Positions 20,356 to 29,956 are shown, numbered from the stretch's first letter. The stretch is DNA of 64,000 nt from JBBKXP01 sp038251315 (GCA_038251315.1 JBBSBK010000003.1:8227-72226), one strand, 5' to 3'. The notes: generated from the letters alone by a model not told the origin. Numbers and translations: made by a program.

Positions 20356-21219
20356 TCAGCTCCGCGCCGTAATGGCGGCACCGATCAAGTCGGTGAAATC
20401 GTCGGGGGTTCGGACCTTGCCCATATCCTCAGCCGTCACACTGATACCCCAACGCCGCGCCATTGCAGCATAGCGGGGCTGGCGGTGCGCCAGGGCCTGC
20501 GCATAGGTCCATCGGATAAAGGCATCAGGATCAACTTCACCCTCTGAAATATTGTTTTCATGCAGATATTCGTCCCAAATCCGCGCGAGAAACGCAGGCT
20601 GATACGCCATCGGTTTGGGGGCGCGGTCGAACCTGCGGATCAGTGCGGCAGTATGGGCCGTGGTGCCTTCGATCCAGACCATGAGCGTGGTGCTGGCCAA
20701 GGCCGCCATGATCGGATCCTGCGGATTGTCGGGATTGACCCATTCGCAGATCGACCCGCCTGTGTCGCAGACGAAGTGTGCGTAACCATACAAAGCACGG
20801 GCGCGATCGATGAAATGCGCAGTGTCCAACAATGCAGACACCTCGGACTGGCGAAACTGGTCCTGCCGTCGGGTGTATTCGGTAAACGGCAGGCCGCCCT
20901 TGGCCGAATTACCGGGTTTGCCCAGATAGGTGCTGACCGGGGTCAGATTGTCGAACGCGATATTGGACCCGATGTAGATACTGTCAGACAACAGCAGATC
21001 GCGCAGGAACGGCACCTGCATGGCCTGCGCCTTGGCGTTGTCGGCGATCAATTCACCCATGTAGCGGGTGCCGATCCGGTAATCGACCGAATAGTGAAAC
21101 CAGTCCCCAGTGGAACGCAGGATGTTGGATACATGAGTCTTGCCCAGGCCAGACATGCCGAACAGCAACACCTGCTTTTGGGCAGCCTTGGTCCACGATT
21201 TTGCGTCTGGGTAGATCAT
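20356..21219 (-). CDS. P-loop ATPase upstream of metA
   Basis: A 287-residue protein with Walker A FGMSGLGKTH (about 20-29, after a short basic lead). It appears to be a nucleotide-binding, kinase-like protein: SVDYRIGTRYMGELIAD, then a long stretch on gene-specific features and CDTGGSICEWVNPDNPQDPIM (about 155-175). The ATG at 21219 (MIYPDAKSW) is preferred over a TTG at 21258. I do not recognise a named family with certainty; this conserved ATPase often neighbours metA in Rhodobacteraceae as I recall. The function is unknown, possibly regulatory for metA. Confidence 0.7.
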   Translation of the reverse strand: MIYPDAKSWTKAAQKQVLLFGMSGLGKTHVSNILRSTGDWFHYSVDYRIGTRYMGELIADNAKAQAMQVPFLRDLLLSDSIYIGSNIAFDNLTPVSTYLGKPGNSAKGGLPFTEYTRRQDQFRQSEVSALLDTAHFIDRARALYGYAHFVCDTGGSICEWVNPDNPQDPIMAALASTTLMVWIEGTTAHTAALIRRFDRAPKPMAYQPAFLARIWDEYLHENNISEGEVDPDAFIRWTYAQALAHRQPRYAAMARRWGISVTAEDMGKVRTPDDFTDLIGAAITARS

Positions 21220-21279
21220 GGGGTTGGGTAGCGCGGGGGCGCGGGTTCTGCCAGTCAATTTTGCGGGGGTCTGTCAAGC

Positions 21280-21311
21280 AAAAGGCCCCGCCAATGCCAG
21301 CGGGGCCTTTT
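21280..21311 (-). terminator. Rho-independent terminator below the FadL-type porin gene
   Basis: A perfect 12-bp stem AAAAGGCCCCGC / GCGGGGCCTTTT (21280-21291 and 21300-21311) with an 8-base loop. It lies 18 bp after the fadL stop on the minus strand. It is symmetric and so could act in both directions, also separating the fadL gene from the ATPase gene below it. Confidence 0.85.
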
Positions 21312-21328
21312 GTGCGATCCGGTCAGGA

Positions 21329-22474
21329 TCAGAAGTGATAGGCGATCTTCATCCCGATCGCGACTGCGTCGTTGCCGGTAAAATCAGCGCGTGCGACGTC
21401 AGGTGTACCGGTCTCGGGCATCGCGTCGCCCAGCCAGATGTAGCGCGCCCCGCCCGAGATCGTCACCTGGTCGTTGATCTTGTAGGCGATCCCGATTCCG
21501 GCAGAATAGTTGCCATTCGTCGGCGACAACGGCGAGACGAGGTCATCTTTCGGCGCTTCGTAACCGACGCTGAACGAGCCGGAAAGCTGATCCGAAAACT
21601 TGCGACCGACGCCGAGCGCATAGGAGGTTCCGTTTTCAATTTCAGTCAGCGAGTTCGGCCGGGTCAGGGGCTGCACCGCATCGAATATCTGCGGTTCGAC
21701 CCTTGTCTGCTCGTATTGCACGTAGCGGATCGAGCCAAAGACCAGCGTGTTTGCTGCGACGCCGGACTGGAATTCAAGATTCCAGGCCTCAGGCGTTGTG
21801 ACTCGTGTGGTGGAGTTCACGCCGCCCGCAGGGGTCACACCGGCAAGCTGTTCGTTTGTCGGCAGATCGTGGTCGATCGACGAGAGGTAGGTGAGCGATA
21901 CACGCAACGCGATTTCGGGCTTTTCATAGGCAGCACCGACGAGGTATCCCGTCGCGCCGTCGGTACCGAACGTCGCTTGATAACCATTCAGGCCACCATA
22001 GGCGAAGCCTTGCAAGTTCACGTCGGCCGAGATTTCCTGATAGCGCAGGCCACCGTGAAAACTGACACCGTTGTCCAGCTTGTAACGACCGATCAGCGAT
22101 ATCGCGCTGCTGTCGACAATCGCGCGGGTACCGCCCAGATTGACCGAGCCACCGACCGGATAGCTGACGTCCGACCCATAGGGTTGATCCACGATCAGCG
22201 ACATCGACACGTTGCTGTTGAAGTCGTATTTGAACGCGCCGCCAATTTGGCTGTAATCTTCGGTGACGTTGCCGCTGTCGTTCCCGCCGGGGAAGGGGCC
22301 GATAGGCCTGTCGGTGCCCGACACGTCCGGCATGATGCGGCCATAGGTCAGTTCGAAATAATTGCCCGCCTCGAAGATCGGTGCGATCGACTGACCCGAG
22401 CGGTCAAGACCAACTGCGGATGCCGTTGTCGTGGTCAGAAGAAGTGCCGCCGTGGCTCCCAAAAACTTGTTCAT
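21329..22474 (-). CDS. Outer membrane transport protein, OmpP1/FadL family
   Basis: A 381-residue outer-membrane beta-barrel. It starts MNKFLGATAALLLTTTTASA, a signal peptide cleaved near ASA-VGL, followed by GLDRSGQSIAPIFEAGNYFEL as in FadL. The barrel strands end in the aromatic C-terminus IGMKIAYHF, the BAM-recognition signal. FadL-type proteins carry long-chain fatty acids or other hydrophobic molecules (such as aromatics) across the outer membrane. GGGATGAGAG lies upstream of ATG 22474. A terminator follows and two dyads lie in the promoter region, so it is a regulated single-gene unit. Confidence 0.88.
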   Translation of the reverse strand: MNKFLGATAALLLTTTTASAVGLDRSGQSIAPIFEAGNYFELTYGRIMPDVSGTDRPIGPFPGGNDSGNVTEDYSQIGGAFKYDFNSNVSMSLIVDQPYGSDVSYPVGGSVNLGGTRAIVDSSAISLIGRYKLDNGVSFHGGLRYQEISADVNLQGFAYGGLNGYQATFGTDGATGYLVGAAYEKPEIALRVSLTYLSSIDHDLPTNEQLAGVTPAGGVNSTTRVTTPEAWNLEFQSGVAANTLVFGSIRYVQYEQTRVEPQIFDAVQPLTRPNSLTEIENGTSYALGVGRKFSDQLSGSFSVGYEAPKDDLVSPLSPTNGNYSAGIGIAYKINDQVTISGGARYIWLGDAMPETGTPDVARADFTGNDAVAIGMKIAYHF

Positions 22475-22540
22475 GCTCTCATCCCTTGCACATGTCATCT
22501 CATCCCTGAGGTTGTGTTCTACAGAACGGTGCAGTTTTCG

Positions 22541-22553
22541 GTCAATTATTGAC
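22541..22553. promoter_or_regulatory. Palindrome overlapping a candidate -35 of the FadL gene
   Basis: GTCAAT-T-ATTGAC is a perfect 13-bp dyad. On the minus strand TTGACC (22545-22540) reads out of it and is followed, 18 bp later, by TAGAAC, a plausible promoter for the FadL gene at 22474. The overlap suggests an operator. Confidence 0.45.
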
Positions 22554-22556
22554 GCT

Positions 22557-22585
22557 ACGTTATGCCGCAGATTGCATCATAACGT
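22557..22585. promoter_or_regulatory. Inverted repeat upstream of the FadL-type gene
   Basis: ACGTTATG (22557-22564) and CATAACGT (22578-22585) are perfect 8-bp arms separated by 13 bp, directly next to the palindrome at 22541-22553. There is no following T tract, so it is not a terminator of the EamA gene. An operator for a dimeric regulator is the more likely reading. Confidence 0.45.
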
Positions 22586-22597
22586 CACAAAATTACC

Positions 22598-23452
22598 CTA
22601 AGGCGTCCGCCGCGTCAGGTTGATCCAGTTCCCGGTAAAAATGATCGCAGCACCTAGGAAAACCAGCGGATCAAGCACTTCGCCGTAAACCAGAGCGCCC
22701 ACAACGGCGATGACCGGCAGTCGGGCAAAGTCGATTGGCGTAACGATGCTGGCCGGTGCCAGCGACAGCGCCGTCGTCAGACAGAAATGCGCGACCAGCC
22801 CCGCGCACCCGATCAGCGCCAGCCAGGGTGCGTTCGCCGCCGAGGGGAGTGCGATGTCGCCGTCATATCCGGCACAGATCAGCCCGAATATCGCCTGCAG
22901 CACCGTCAGCCAGAACATGATGCAGGTGATCGTTTCGGTCCGCGTCAGTTTGCGGGTGAAAATCGCCGAAAACGCGAACCCGATAGCGCACAGCGCGGCC
23001 GGGACGACTCCGGGGCCGATGTTGCCCGGATCGGGCCGCGCCACGATCAGGATGCCGACGAACCCGATCAGCGCCGAAATCACCGACACCCGGCGCAAGC
23101 GTTCACCCAGCAGCAGGGGTGACAGCAGGATCACCCAGATCGGCGTGGTGAATTCCAGCGCGAAAACCTGCGCCAGCGGCGCGACGGTGATGGCATAGAA
23201 CCACAGATTCTGGCCACTGAAATGCGCCAGATTGCGGATCAGATGCAACTCCGGCGTGCGGCGGGTAATTTGCCCCAGCGTCCCCGCGGCACCGCCGACT
23301 GCCAGCACGATGACGATGCCGGTCAGGCTGCGATACAGCATGATCTCGAACGTATCGAGCGACAGGCTGACCGCCCGCCCGGCCACCGCCATGGCGCTGA
23401 ACGACGCAATCGCGCCGATCATCCAGAGGCCGGCGCGCAGCGTGGGGGTCAT
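22598..23452 (-). CDS. EamA/DMT-family transporter
   Basis: A 284-residue drug/metabolite transporter with about ten membrane helices in two EamA repeats (about 7-135 and 148-278). The first repeat opens MIGAIASFSAMAVAGRAVSL and contains LEFTTPIWVILLSPLLLGERLR, the typical end of an EamA repeat. Such proteins usually export amino acids or small metabolites; the substrate cannot be inferred. It overlaps the acyltransferase gene by 4 bp (ATGA), so the two are co-translated. Confidence 0.88.
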   Translation of the reverse strand: MTPTLRAGLWMIGAIASFSAMAVAGRAVSLSLDTFEIMLYRSLTGIVIVLAVGGAAGTLGQITRRTPELHLIRNLAHFSGQNLWFYAITVAPLAQVFALEFTTPIWVILLSPLLLGERLRRVSVISALIGFVGILIVARPDPGNIGPGVVPAALCAIGFAFSAIFTRKLTRTETITCIMFWLTVLQAIFGLICAGYDGDIALPSAANAPWLALIGCAGLVAHFCLTTALSLAPASIVTPIDFARLPVIAVVGALVYGEVLDPLVFLGAAIIFTGNWINLTRRTP

Positions 23453-25335
23453 TTGCCGCGATTCCCCAACAGGTCGGACAGCGCCGCGCCGAAGTAGACA
23501 GCGCCTTCCGGCGTCAGGTGGCCGCCGTCGTGGCTGAGCAGCGCACCTTGGCTCGAAAACAGGCGACAGGCGCCGGGGCTGTCACAGTAGGCGCTGTCGA
23601 GATCGACGAACACGGCAGGTTCGGCAATGCGGCGCAATGCGGCATTGATGGCGTCATGCGACGGTTGCCACACATTCGGGTCCACCCTGACTGCGGCCAG
23701 TTCCGGCAGGCCCATACTGCGGCGTGCGCGGTAATCCACCCGGCCCCAGGATTTTGCGCTGAAAAGCCGCAACCGCGCGTCGCTTGCCGTGGCGATCCGG
23801 TCCAGCGTTTCGGGCATGTAAGGCAGTTCCCAGTCGGCCCAGTGCGACACCAGCCAGATCTCGTCGGCCTCGGCGATCAACGCCTGCAGCGCCGGGTCGG
23901 CGTAGCGCGGGACGTCTGCGCAACCCTGGCGAAAGGCAGCGGGCAGATCGTTTGTCACATCCGCGTCAGTCCAGACGCTGCCGCAGCGGGCCGGGATGTA
24001 GGCGGTGGCGACCTGATAATAACCTTTCAGGGCAGAGTTTTGCAGGACGTTGATCATGTCCTGCGCAAAGCTGTCACCGATCACCAGAAGGCGCGGCCTG
24101 GAATCGGCGGGGGCAAAGGGGCGCATCCTCAGCGCGTCGAAAGCCGCGACGACATAGTCTCCGGCATCGAACTGGCGGGACAGATTCTGACGGTGAATGC
24201 CATCATAGCGGTCGAGAAAACCCTGCCGCGCGTCGCCAGTCAGACCAAGCACCAGAAACAGCGCGGTGCCGGTGACGGCAAGGCCGAACACCGTGCGGCG
24301 CGGCACGGTGCGGGACCGGCGGAACGGCGCCTCGATAAACCGCCAGGTCAGATATCCGAGCGGGAACGACAGCGCGCCAACCGCTCCCATCAACGCCAGC
24401 GACGGCGGCGCGGGCCAAAGATAGCGGGTAAAGACCAGAAGCGGCTGGTGCCAAAGATAGACGCTGTAGCTGATCAATCCCATACCGACGCAGCCGCGCC
24501 AGCCCAGAAGTCGCCCGGTCGCTGTGTCCCCGGTTGCGAACAGGATCACCAGAAACGCGCCGAAGGTCGGGATCAGCGTGTAAATACCCGCGACCGGCGT
24601 GGCATCGGAAAAGGCGAAGACGGCGACAGCGATCAACGCGAGTCCCGTGAACGCAATCAGTTCGGCGAGAGCGCGCGGAATGATCACCTGCCGCCTGTCG
24701 TGCAAGATGAAAGCGGCGAATGCACCGAGGAGGATTTCCCAGCCGCGCGAGATCAACAGAAAGAAGGCGAGATCGGGTTTTTGGATCGACCCCCATTGCC
24801 CGATGGTCATGCTGAACACGAACAAAAGGCCAAGGATCGCGACGACCCACCGCCGTTTCCAGCGCCATGCCAGCATCAGGATCAATGGAAAGAGGATGTA
24901 ATACTGTTCCTCGACCGCGAGGCTCCATGTATGCAGCAGCGGAACCAACCCGGCGTCGGTATCGAAATAGCCGCTTTGGCGGGCGAACAGGATATTGGCG
25001 GTGAATGTGGCGACGGCAGCAACGCTGCGGGCGAATTCCTGCATCGGTTGCGGCATCAGGATGAACCATGCTGCGATGCATGACAGGCCGACGATAAAGA
25101 ACAGTGCGGGCAAGATACGCCGGGCGCGGCGTTCGTAGAAATGCAGCAGGCTGAACTGTCCCCCAGCAAGGTCGGTCATGATGATCGAGGTGATAAGGTA
25201 GCCCGAGATCACGAAGAACACGTCGACCCCGACATAGCCGCCGCCCAACGTAGTGAACCCCGCATGGAACAGAACCACCGGGACGACAGCGACAGCGCGC
25301 AGACCGTCGATTTCGGCACGATAGGTCAGCGACAT
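23449..25335 (-). CDS. OafA/YrhL-type membrane acyltransferase with SGNH domain
   Basis: A 628-residue two-domain protein. The N-terminal part (about 1-365) is the acyltransferase-3 membrane domain, starting YRAEIDGLRAVAVVPVVLFH and with the RRARRILPALF and WSLAVEEQYYILFPLI signatures. The C-terminal part (from about 395) is an SGNH hydrolase-like domain: LLVIGDSFAQDM with the catalytic Ser, and SHDGGHLTPEGAVYF with the His. Such enzymes O-acetylate cell-surface polysaccharides in the periplasm. The acceptor glycan is unknown here, with no polysaccharide genes nearby. It overlaps the EamA gene and lies 73 bp below the MFS gene. Confidence 0.92.
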   Translation of the reverse strand: MSLTYRAEIDGLRAVAVVPVVLFHAGFTTLGGGYVGVDVFFVISGYLITSIIMTDLAGGQFSLLHFYERRARRILPALFFIVGLSCIAAWFILMPQPMQEFARSVAAVATFTANILFARQSGYFDTDAGLVPLLHTWSLAVEEQYYILFPLILMLAWRWKRRWVVAILGLLFVFSMTIGQWGSIQKPDLAFFLLISRGWEILLGAFAAFILHDRRQVIIPRALAELIAFTGLALIAVAVFAFSDATPVAGIYTLIPTFGAFLVILFATGDTATGRLLGWRGCVGMGLISYSVYLWHQPLLVFTRYLWPAPPSLALMGAVGALSFPLGYLTWRFIEAPFRRSRTVPRRTVFGLAVTGTALFLVLGLTGDARQGFLDRYDGIHRQNLSRQFDAGDYVVAAFDALRMRPFAPADSRPRLLVIGDSFAQDMINVLQNSALKGYYQVATAYIPARCGSVWTDADVTNDLPAAFRQGCADVPRYADPALQALIAEADEIWLVSHWADWELPYMPETLDRIATASDARLRLFSAKSWGRVDYRARRSMGLPELAAVRVDPNVWQPSHDAINAALRRIAEPAVFVDLDSAYCDSPGACRLFSSQGALLSHDGGHLTPEGAVYFGAALSDLLGNRGK

Positions 25336-25408
25336 GTCAGGCAGTCGGCAATTGGTCGCAGAAGTGCAATCGCGCCGATCACGGAAAGCACGGCGCGGGT
25401 AGTCGGCC

Positions 25409-26710
25409 TCATTGGATCGGCGTCGCCGGGGCGGTCAGGCTTTGCACCGGGATCGTAAGGGTGGTGTCGTCGGCACCGTCCAGCCGGTCGGCGTTGGCCA
25501 GTGCCGGGAACATTTTGAACCACGCGCCGGTGACGAACAGCGTGCCCACCCCGCCAAAAACCGCCGCACCGACCGGGCCGATCAGGCGGGCAATAACACC
25601 ACTTTCGAACTCGCCCAATTCGTTGCTGCCGGAAATGAACAACCCCGATACCGACGATACCCGCCCGCGCATGTGGTCGGGCGTCACGATCTGCACGAGG
25701 GTCTGGCGCACATAGACCGAGATCATGTCGGCGCCCCCCAGCACCGCAAGGGCGAAAACCGACAGCCACATGTTTTTCGACAGGCCAAAGACGATGGTCG
25801 CCACACCGAACGCGCCGACCGCCAGAAACATGCGCTTGCCCGCCTTTTGGGTCAGCGGCCAGCGGGCAAGGCAGATCGCGACGATGGTCGCGCCGATGGC
25901 GGGGCCAGAGCGCAGGATGCCGAACCCTTCCGGCCCGACTTTGAGGATGTCGCTGGCAAACGCGGGCAGCAGCGCCGTCGCGCCGCCCAACAGCACCGCG
26001 AAGAGGTCGAGCGAGATCGCACCGAACACGATCTTGTTGGTCCATGTATAGGCCAGTCCTTCGCGCAGTTGCTGGATTTTGCTGCCGGGCTGGATTTGCG
26101 GGGTCGTGTTGCCGCGGATCAGCAGGATGATGCCAAGACCGATGGCATAGAGCACCGCGGCAGTCCCATAGGCGACAGCGACCGACAGGGCACAGAGCAG
26201 CCCGCCGACCCATGGCCCGATGATGACTGCCCCCTGCCAAGACAGAGATTTTAGCGAAATCGCCTGCGGCATGTCGGATTTGGGGACCAGCATCGGGGTC
26301 AGCGCCGATGCGGCGGGCGACAGAAACGCCCGCGCCGCACCGAACACGGCCGCGATCATGAAGATATGGGAGAACTTGGGATCAGGCTCCAGCGCGACGG
26401 CGACAAGACCCAGTACGCACAGCACTTCGACCACCAGCGAGCCCCAGACGATCGTCTTGCGGTTCATCCGGTCGGCGAGCAATCCGGCGAACAGGGTCAG
26501 CGCGAACAGGGGCAGGAACTGCACAAGGCCGACCATGCCGACCAGAAACGCGCTTTCCGCGATGGTTCGGTCCAGCCGGGCAAGGCCGTAGATCTGCCAG
26601 CCGATGGTGACAGCCTCGACCTGGACGGCAGTGTTGACCAGCAACATGCCAAGCCAGAACAGGCCGAAATCGCGATGACGGAACAGAAAACGCTGGTTAA
26701 GAGCGGTCAA
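25409..26710 (-). CDS. MFS transporter (MFS_3 / enterobactin-exporter-like)
   Basis: A 433-residue major facilitator protein with 12 expected membrane segments. Hallmarks are FRHRDFGLFWLGMLLVNTAVQVE at the start, LFAGLLADRMNRKTIVWGSLV (about 75-95, the loop 2-3 motif) and VPKSDMPQAISLKSLSWQGAVIIGPWVGGLL (about 143-175). The type resembles EntS/MFS_3 exporters of siderophores or macrolides. No siderophore genes are nearby, so the substrate is open. It begins 3 bp after the guaA stop and may be read through from guaA. Confidence 0.87.
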   Translation of the reverse strand: MTALNQRFLFRHRDFGLFWLGMLLVNTAVQVEAVTIGWQIYGLARLDRTIAESAFLVGMVGLVQFLPLFALTLFAGLLADRMNRKTIVWGSLVVEVLCVLGLVAVALEPDPKFSHIFMIAAVFGAARAFLSPAASALTPMLVPKSDMPQAISLKSLSWQGAVIIGPWVGGLLCALSVAVAYGTAAVLYAIGLGIILLIRGNTTPQIQPGSKIQQLREGLAYTWTNKIVFGAISLDLFAVLLGGATALLPAFASDILKVGPEGFGILRSGPAIGATIVAICLARWPLTQKAGKRMFLAVGAFGVATIVFGLSKNMWLSVFALAVLGGADMISVYVRQTLVQIVTPDHMRGRVSSVSGLFISGSNELGEFESGVIARLIGPVGAAVFGGVGTLFVTGAWFKMFPALANADRLDGADDTTLTIPVQSLTAPATPIQ

Positions 26711-26713
26711 TGG

Positions 26714-28267
26714 TCATTCCCATTCGATGGTGCCGGGCGGTTTGCTGGTGATGTCATAGGTGACGCGGTTGATTCCCTTGACCTCATTGATGATCCGGGT
26801 CGCGGTCTCGCCCAGAAAATCGTGGGTAAACGGGTAATAATCGGCCGTCATGCCGTCGACGCTTGTCACCGCGCGCAGGGCGCAGGCGAAATCGTAGGTA
26901 CGCCCATCGCCCATGACGCCGACCGTGCGCACCGGCAGGATCGCGACGAAGGCCTGCCAGATGTCGTCATAGAGGTTATGGCGGCGGATCTGGTCGATGA
27001 ACACCGCGTCGGCCTTGCGCAGGATCGCCAGCTTTTCGCGGGTGATCTCGCCGGGACAGCGGATCGCCAGACCGGGGCCAGGAAAGGGGTGCCGCCCGAT
27101 GAAACTGTCGGGCAGGCCGAGTTCACGGCCCAAGGCCCGGACCTCGTCCTTGAACAATTCGCGCAGGGGTTCGACCAGCTTGAGGCCCATCTTTTCGGGC
27201 AAGCCGCCCACGTTGTGGTGGCTTTTGATCGTGACCGAGGGGCCGCCGGAAAACGACACGCTTTCGATCACGTCGGGATAAAGCGTGCCTTGCGCCAGAA
27301 ATTTCGCATCGCCGACTGCCGTCGCATGCTTCTGGAACACGTCGATGAACAGCCGCCCGATGATCTTGCGTTTGGTTTCAGGGTCGCTGACGCCGTCCAG
27401 TTCGCCCAGAAACAATTCCTGTTCGTCGGCATGGATCAGCGGCATGTTGTAGTGGTCGCGGAACATGGTGACGACATGTTCGGCCTCGCCCAACCGCAGC
27501 AACCCGTGATCAACGAAAACGCAGGTCAGCTGATCGCCGATCGCCTCGTGGAGCAGCACCGCCGCGACCGACGAATCGACGCCGCCGGACAGGCCGCAAA
27601 TGACCTTGGCATCGCCGACCTGTGCGCGGATCTGGCGGATCGCCTCGTCGCGGTAGGCCCCCATCGTCCAGTCGCCCGAAAACCCGGCGAGCCGGACAAA
27701 GTTTTCATACAGTTTCGCGCCGTTCGGGGTGTGGTGCACTTCGGGATGGAACTGTACCGCGTAAAAATGACGCGACGGGTCGGCGGTGATTGCAAATGGC
27801 GCGTTGGGTGATGTCCCATAGACGGCAAAACCGGGCGCGATGCGCGAGACGTGATCGCCGTGCGACATCCAGACCTGTTCGCGGTCGGTCAGGAACCAAC
27901 CGACAAGCAGGTCCAGTTTGCCCTCCGGGGATACATAGGCACGACCGAATTCCGCTGTGCCGTGGCCAGATTCGACCAGCCCGCCCAGTTGCGTCATCAT
28001 CGTCTGCTGACCGTAACAGATGCCGAGGACCGGAACGCCCAGTGACCAGAGCGATTCCGGCGCCCGCGGGCTGCCTTCGCGGGTCACTGAATCGGGGCCG
28101 CCTGACAGGATCACGGCCTTTGGGGCAAAGTCCGCCAGAAAGGCTTCCGTGACCTTCTGATAGGGATGAATTTCGCAATAGACGTGCAGTTCGCGCAGGC
28201 GGCGGGCGATCAGCTGGGTCACCTGCGACCCGAAATCAATGATCAAAAGGCGTTCGTGCTGGCTCAT
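26714..28267 (-). CDS. guaA: GMP synthase (glutamine-hydrolysing)
   Basis: A 517-residue GuaA that turns XMP into GMP with glutamine and ATP. The class I glutamine amidotransferase covers residues 1-190, with nucleophile Cys in [10 protein letters not shown] and His/Glu in FHPEVHHT. The ATP-pyrophosphatase P-loop is [14 protein letters not shown] (about 222), and the GMP-synthetase C-terminal dimerisation domain ends in the typical GTIEWE. The start [15 protein letters not shown] at 28267 is the usual N-terminus; an upstream start at 28312 adds a Pro-rich leader. It is divergent from the MttB gene across about 140 bp. Confidence 0.98.
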   Translation of the reverse strand: MSQHERLLIIDFGSQVTQLIARRLRELHVYCEIHPYQKVTEAFLADFAPKAVILSGGPDSVTREGSPRAPESLWSLGVPVLGICYGQQTMMTQLGGLVESGHGTAEFGRAYVSPEGKLDLLVGWFLTDREQVWMSHGDHVSRIAPGFAVYGTSPNAPFAITADPSRHFYAVQFHPEVHHTPNGAKLYENFVRLAGFSGDWTMGAYRDEAIRQIRAQVGDAKVICGLSGGVDSSVAAVLLHEAIGDQLTCVFVDHGLLRLGEAEHVVTMFRDHYNMPLIHADEQELFLGELDGVSDPETKRKIIGRLFIDVFQKHATAVGDAKFLAQGTLYPDVIESVSFSGGPSVTIKSHHNVGGLPEKMGLKLVEPLRELFKDEVRALGRELGLPDSFIGRHPFPGPGLAIRCPGEITREKLAILRKADAVFIDQIRRHNLYDDIWQAFVAILPVRTVGVMGDGRTYDFACALRAVTSVDGMTADYYPFTHDFLGETATRIINEVKGINRVTYDITSKPPGTIEWE

Positions 28268-28408
28268 GAGAGCGGCATATGTTGGGGGCGGGGGACGTGC
28301 AAGAGTGGCCATGCGCAGATGTCGCTTTCGCCCCGCAATGGCCGCAAATCCGGCACCGCGCGTGCGGCGGGGGGGCTAAACCCGAAGTCACCATGAAGGG
28401 GATGAATG

Positions 28409-29956
28409 ATGAACGATGAATCAGGTGCAGGGCGGCGGGCCCGTGGTGGCGGTGGTGCTGCGCGGCGGGCCGAGCGCACGGCAGTCAGCGTCGAAACCGC
28501 GAAATACATCGAGCGCAACATCCCCGATTACGAAGTCCTGACCGAAGAGGCCTTGCAGATCATCGAGCGGAATGCCGAAACCGTTCTGGCCGAAATTGGC
28601 GTCAATTTCGTCGAGAACCCCGCCGCCCTTGAACGCTGGCGCGCTGCCGGGGCCAGTATCGACGGCGAACGTGTGCGCATCCCGCGTGGCCTTGCACGCG
28701 AATTGTGCAAAACCGCCCCGGCGCAATTCACTCAACACGCCCGCAACCCGGAACGCTCCGTCGTGATCGGCGGACGTACCATGGTGCTGGCCCCGGTCTA
28801 TGGCCCTCCCTTTGTGCGCACCGCCGAGGGTGGCCGCCGTTACGCCACGATCGACGATTTCCAGAAGTTCGTGAAACTGGGCTACATGTCGAAATGGCTG
28901 CACCATTCAGGCGGCACCGTCTGCGAACCGACCGACGTACCGGTGAACAAACGACATCTGGACATGTTGCTGGCGCATATGGTGCTGTCCGACAAGCCGT
29001 TCATGGGGTCGGTAACAGAACCCAGCCGGGCGCAGGATTCAGTCGACATGTGCAAGATCCTTTTTGGCGAGGATTTCGTGCGCGACAACACGGTGATGAC
29101 CAGCCTTATCAACATCAACTCGCCGCTGACCTTCGATGGCATCATGATGGGCGCGCTCGAGATTTACGCCGCCAACAATCAGGCAGTCATCGTCAGCCCC
29201 TTCATCGTCGGCGGCGCGATGGCCCCGGTCTCGGTCGCCGGGACTCTGGCCCAGGTGCTGGCCGAAGTGCTGGCAGGCGTCGCCTATACGCAGCTTGTCC
29301 GCAAGGGTGCGCCGGTGATCGCCGGGGCCTTCGTCACCTCGATCGACATGAATTCCGGCGCTCCAACCTTTGGGACACCGGAAGCGGCGCATATCACCTA
29401 TGGCGTCGGGCAGCTCGTCCGGCGGCTCGGGCTGCCTTATCGCAGCGCCGGATCGTTCTGCGGCAGCAAACTTCCCGACGCGCAGGCGGCCTTTGAAACC
29501 GCCAATTCGCTGAACCTCGGCCTGCTGTCCGGGGTCAACTTCATGCTGCATTCCTGTGGCTGGCTGGAAGGGGGGCTGGTGTCGTCGTTCGAGAAATTCG
29601 TGATGGACGCCGACCACCTGGGCACCCTTCACCATTTCGCCCGCGGTGTCGACATGTCCGAAGACGCGCAGGCGATGGGCGCGATTGAAGAGGTCGGTCC
29701 CGGCGGCCACTACCTTGGCTGCGCCCATACCCAGGCGAACTTCAAAACGGCCTTCTGGCGGTCGGACCTGTTCGACTACAAGCCCTTCGAGACATGGGAC
29801 GAAGAAGGTGCCCGGGATACCCAGGCACTGGCATCGGTGCGGGTGAAAAAGCTGCTGGATACCTATCAGCAACCCCCCCTCGATCCCGAGATCGAGGCGC
29901 GGCTTCGCGCCTACGTGGCAGACAAAAAGGCATCCGTCCCCGACGCATTCATGTAA
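28409..29956 (+). CDS. Trimethylamine methyltransferase (MttB) family protein, non-pyrrolysine
   Basis: A 515-residue MttB-superfamily protein. In methanogens MttB moves a methyl group from trimethylamine to a corrinoid protein using pyrrolysine. Here the frame is open throughout with no amber codon, so it belongs to the non-Pyl group, whose known members demethylate glycine betaine, proline betaine or carnitine. An unusual Gly/Arg-rich N-terminus (about 1-27) precedes the TIM-barrel core (from about YIERNIPDYEVL). Of two adjacent ATGs, the second fits better with AAGGGG. No corrinoid protein or reductive activator gene lies nearby. Roseobacters usually have several such paralogues, and the substrate is unknown. 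Confidence 0.85.
   Translation: MNDESGAGRRARGGGGAARRAERTAVSVETAKYIERNIPDYEVLTEEALQIIERNAETVLAEIGVNFVENPAALERWRAAGASIDGERVRIPRGLARELCKTAPAQFTQHARNPERSVVIGGRTMVLAPVYGPPFVRTAEGGRRYATIDDFQKFVKLGYMSKWLHHSGGTVCEPTDVPVNKRHLDMLLAHMVLSDKPFMGSVTEPSRAQDSVDMCKILFGEDFVRDNTVMTSLININSPLTFDGIMMGALEIYAANNQAVIVSPFIVGGAMAPVSVAGTLAQVLAEVLAGVAYTQLVRKGAPVIAGAFVTSIDMNSGAPTFGTPEAAHITYGVGQLVRRLGLPYRSAGSFCGSKLPDAQAAFETANSLNLGLLSGVNFMLHSCGWLEGGLVSSFEKFVMDADHLGTLHHFARGVDMSEDAQAMGAIEEVGPGGHYLGCAHTQANFKTAFWRSDLFDYKPFETWDEEGARDTQALASVRVKKLLDTYQQPPLDPEIEARLRAYVADKKASVPDAFM

Noticed and set aside
20353..21280. SAM-II or other methionine riboswitch for metA
   Set aside because: Only 3 bp separate metA from the gene upstream, and the region before that gene shows no matching fold.
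28409..29956. Pyrrolysine codon in the MttB homologue
   Set aside because: The frame contains no in-frame TAG before the stop, so it is a non-Pyl family member.
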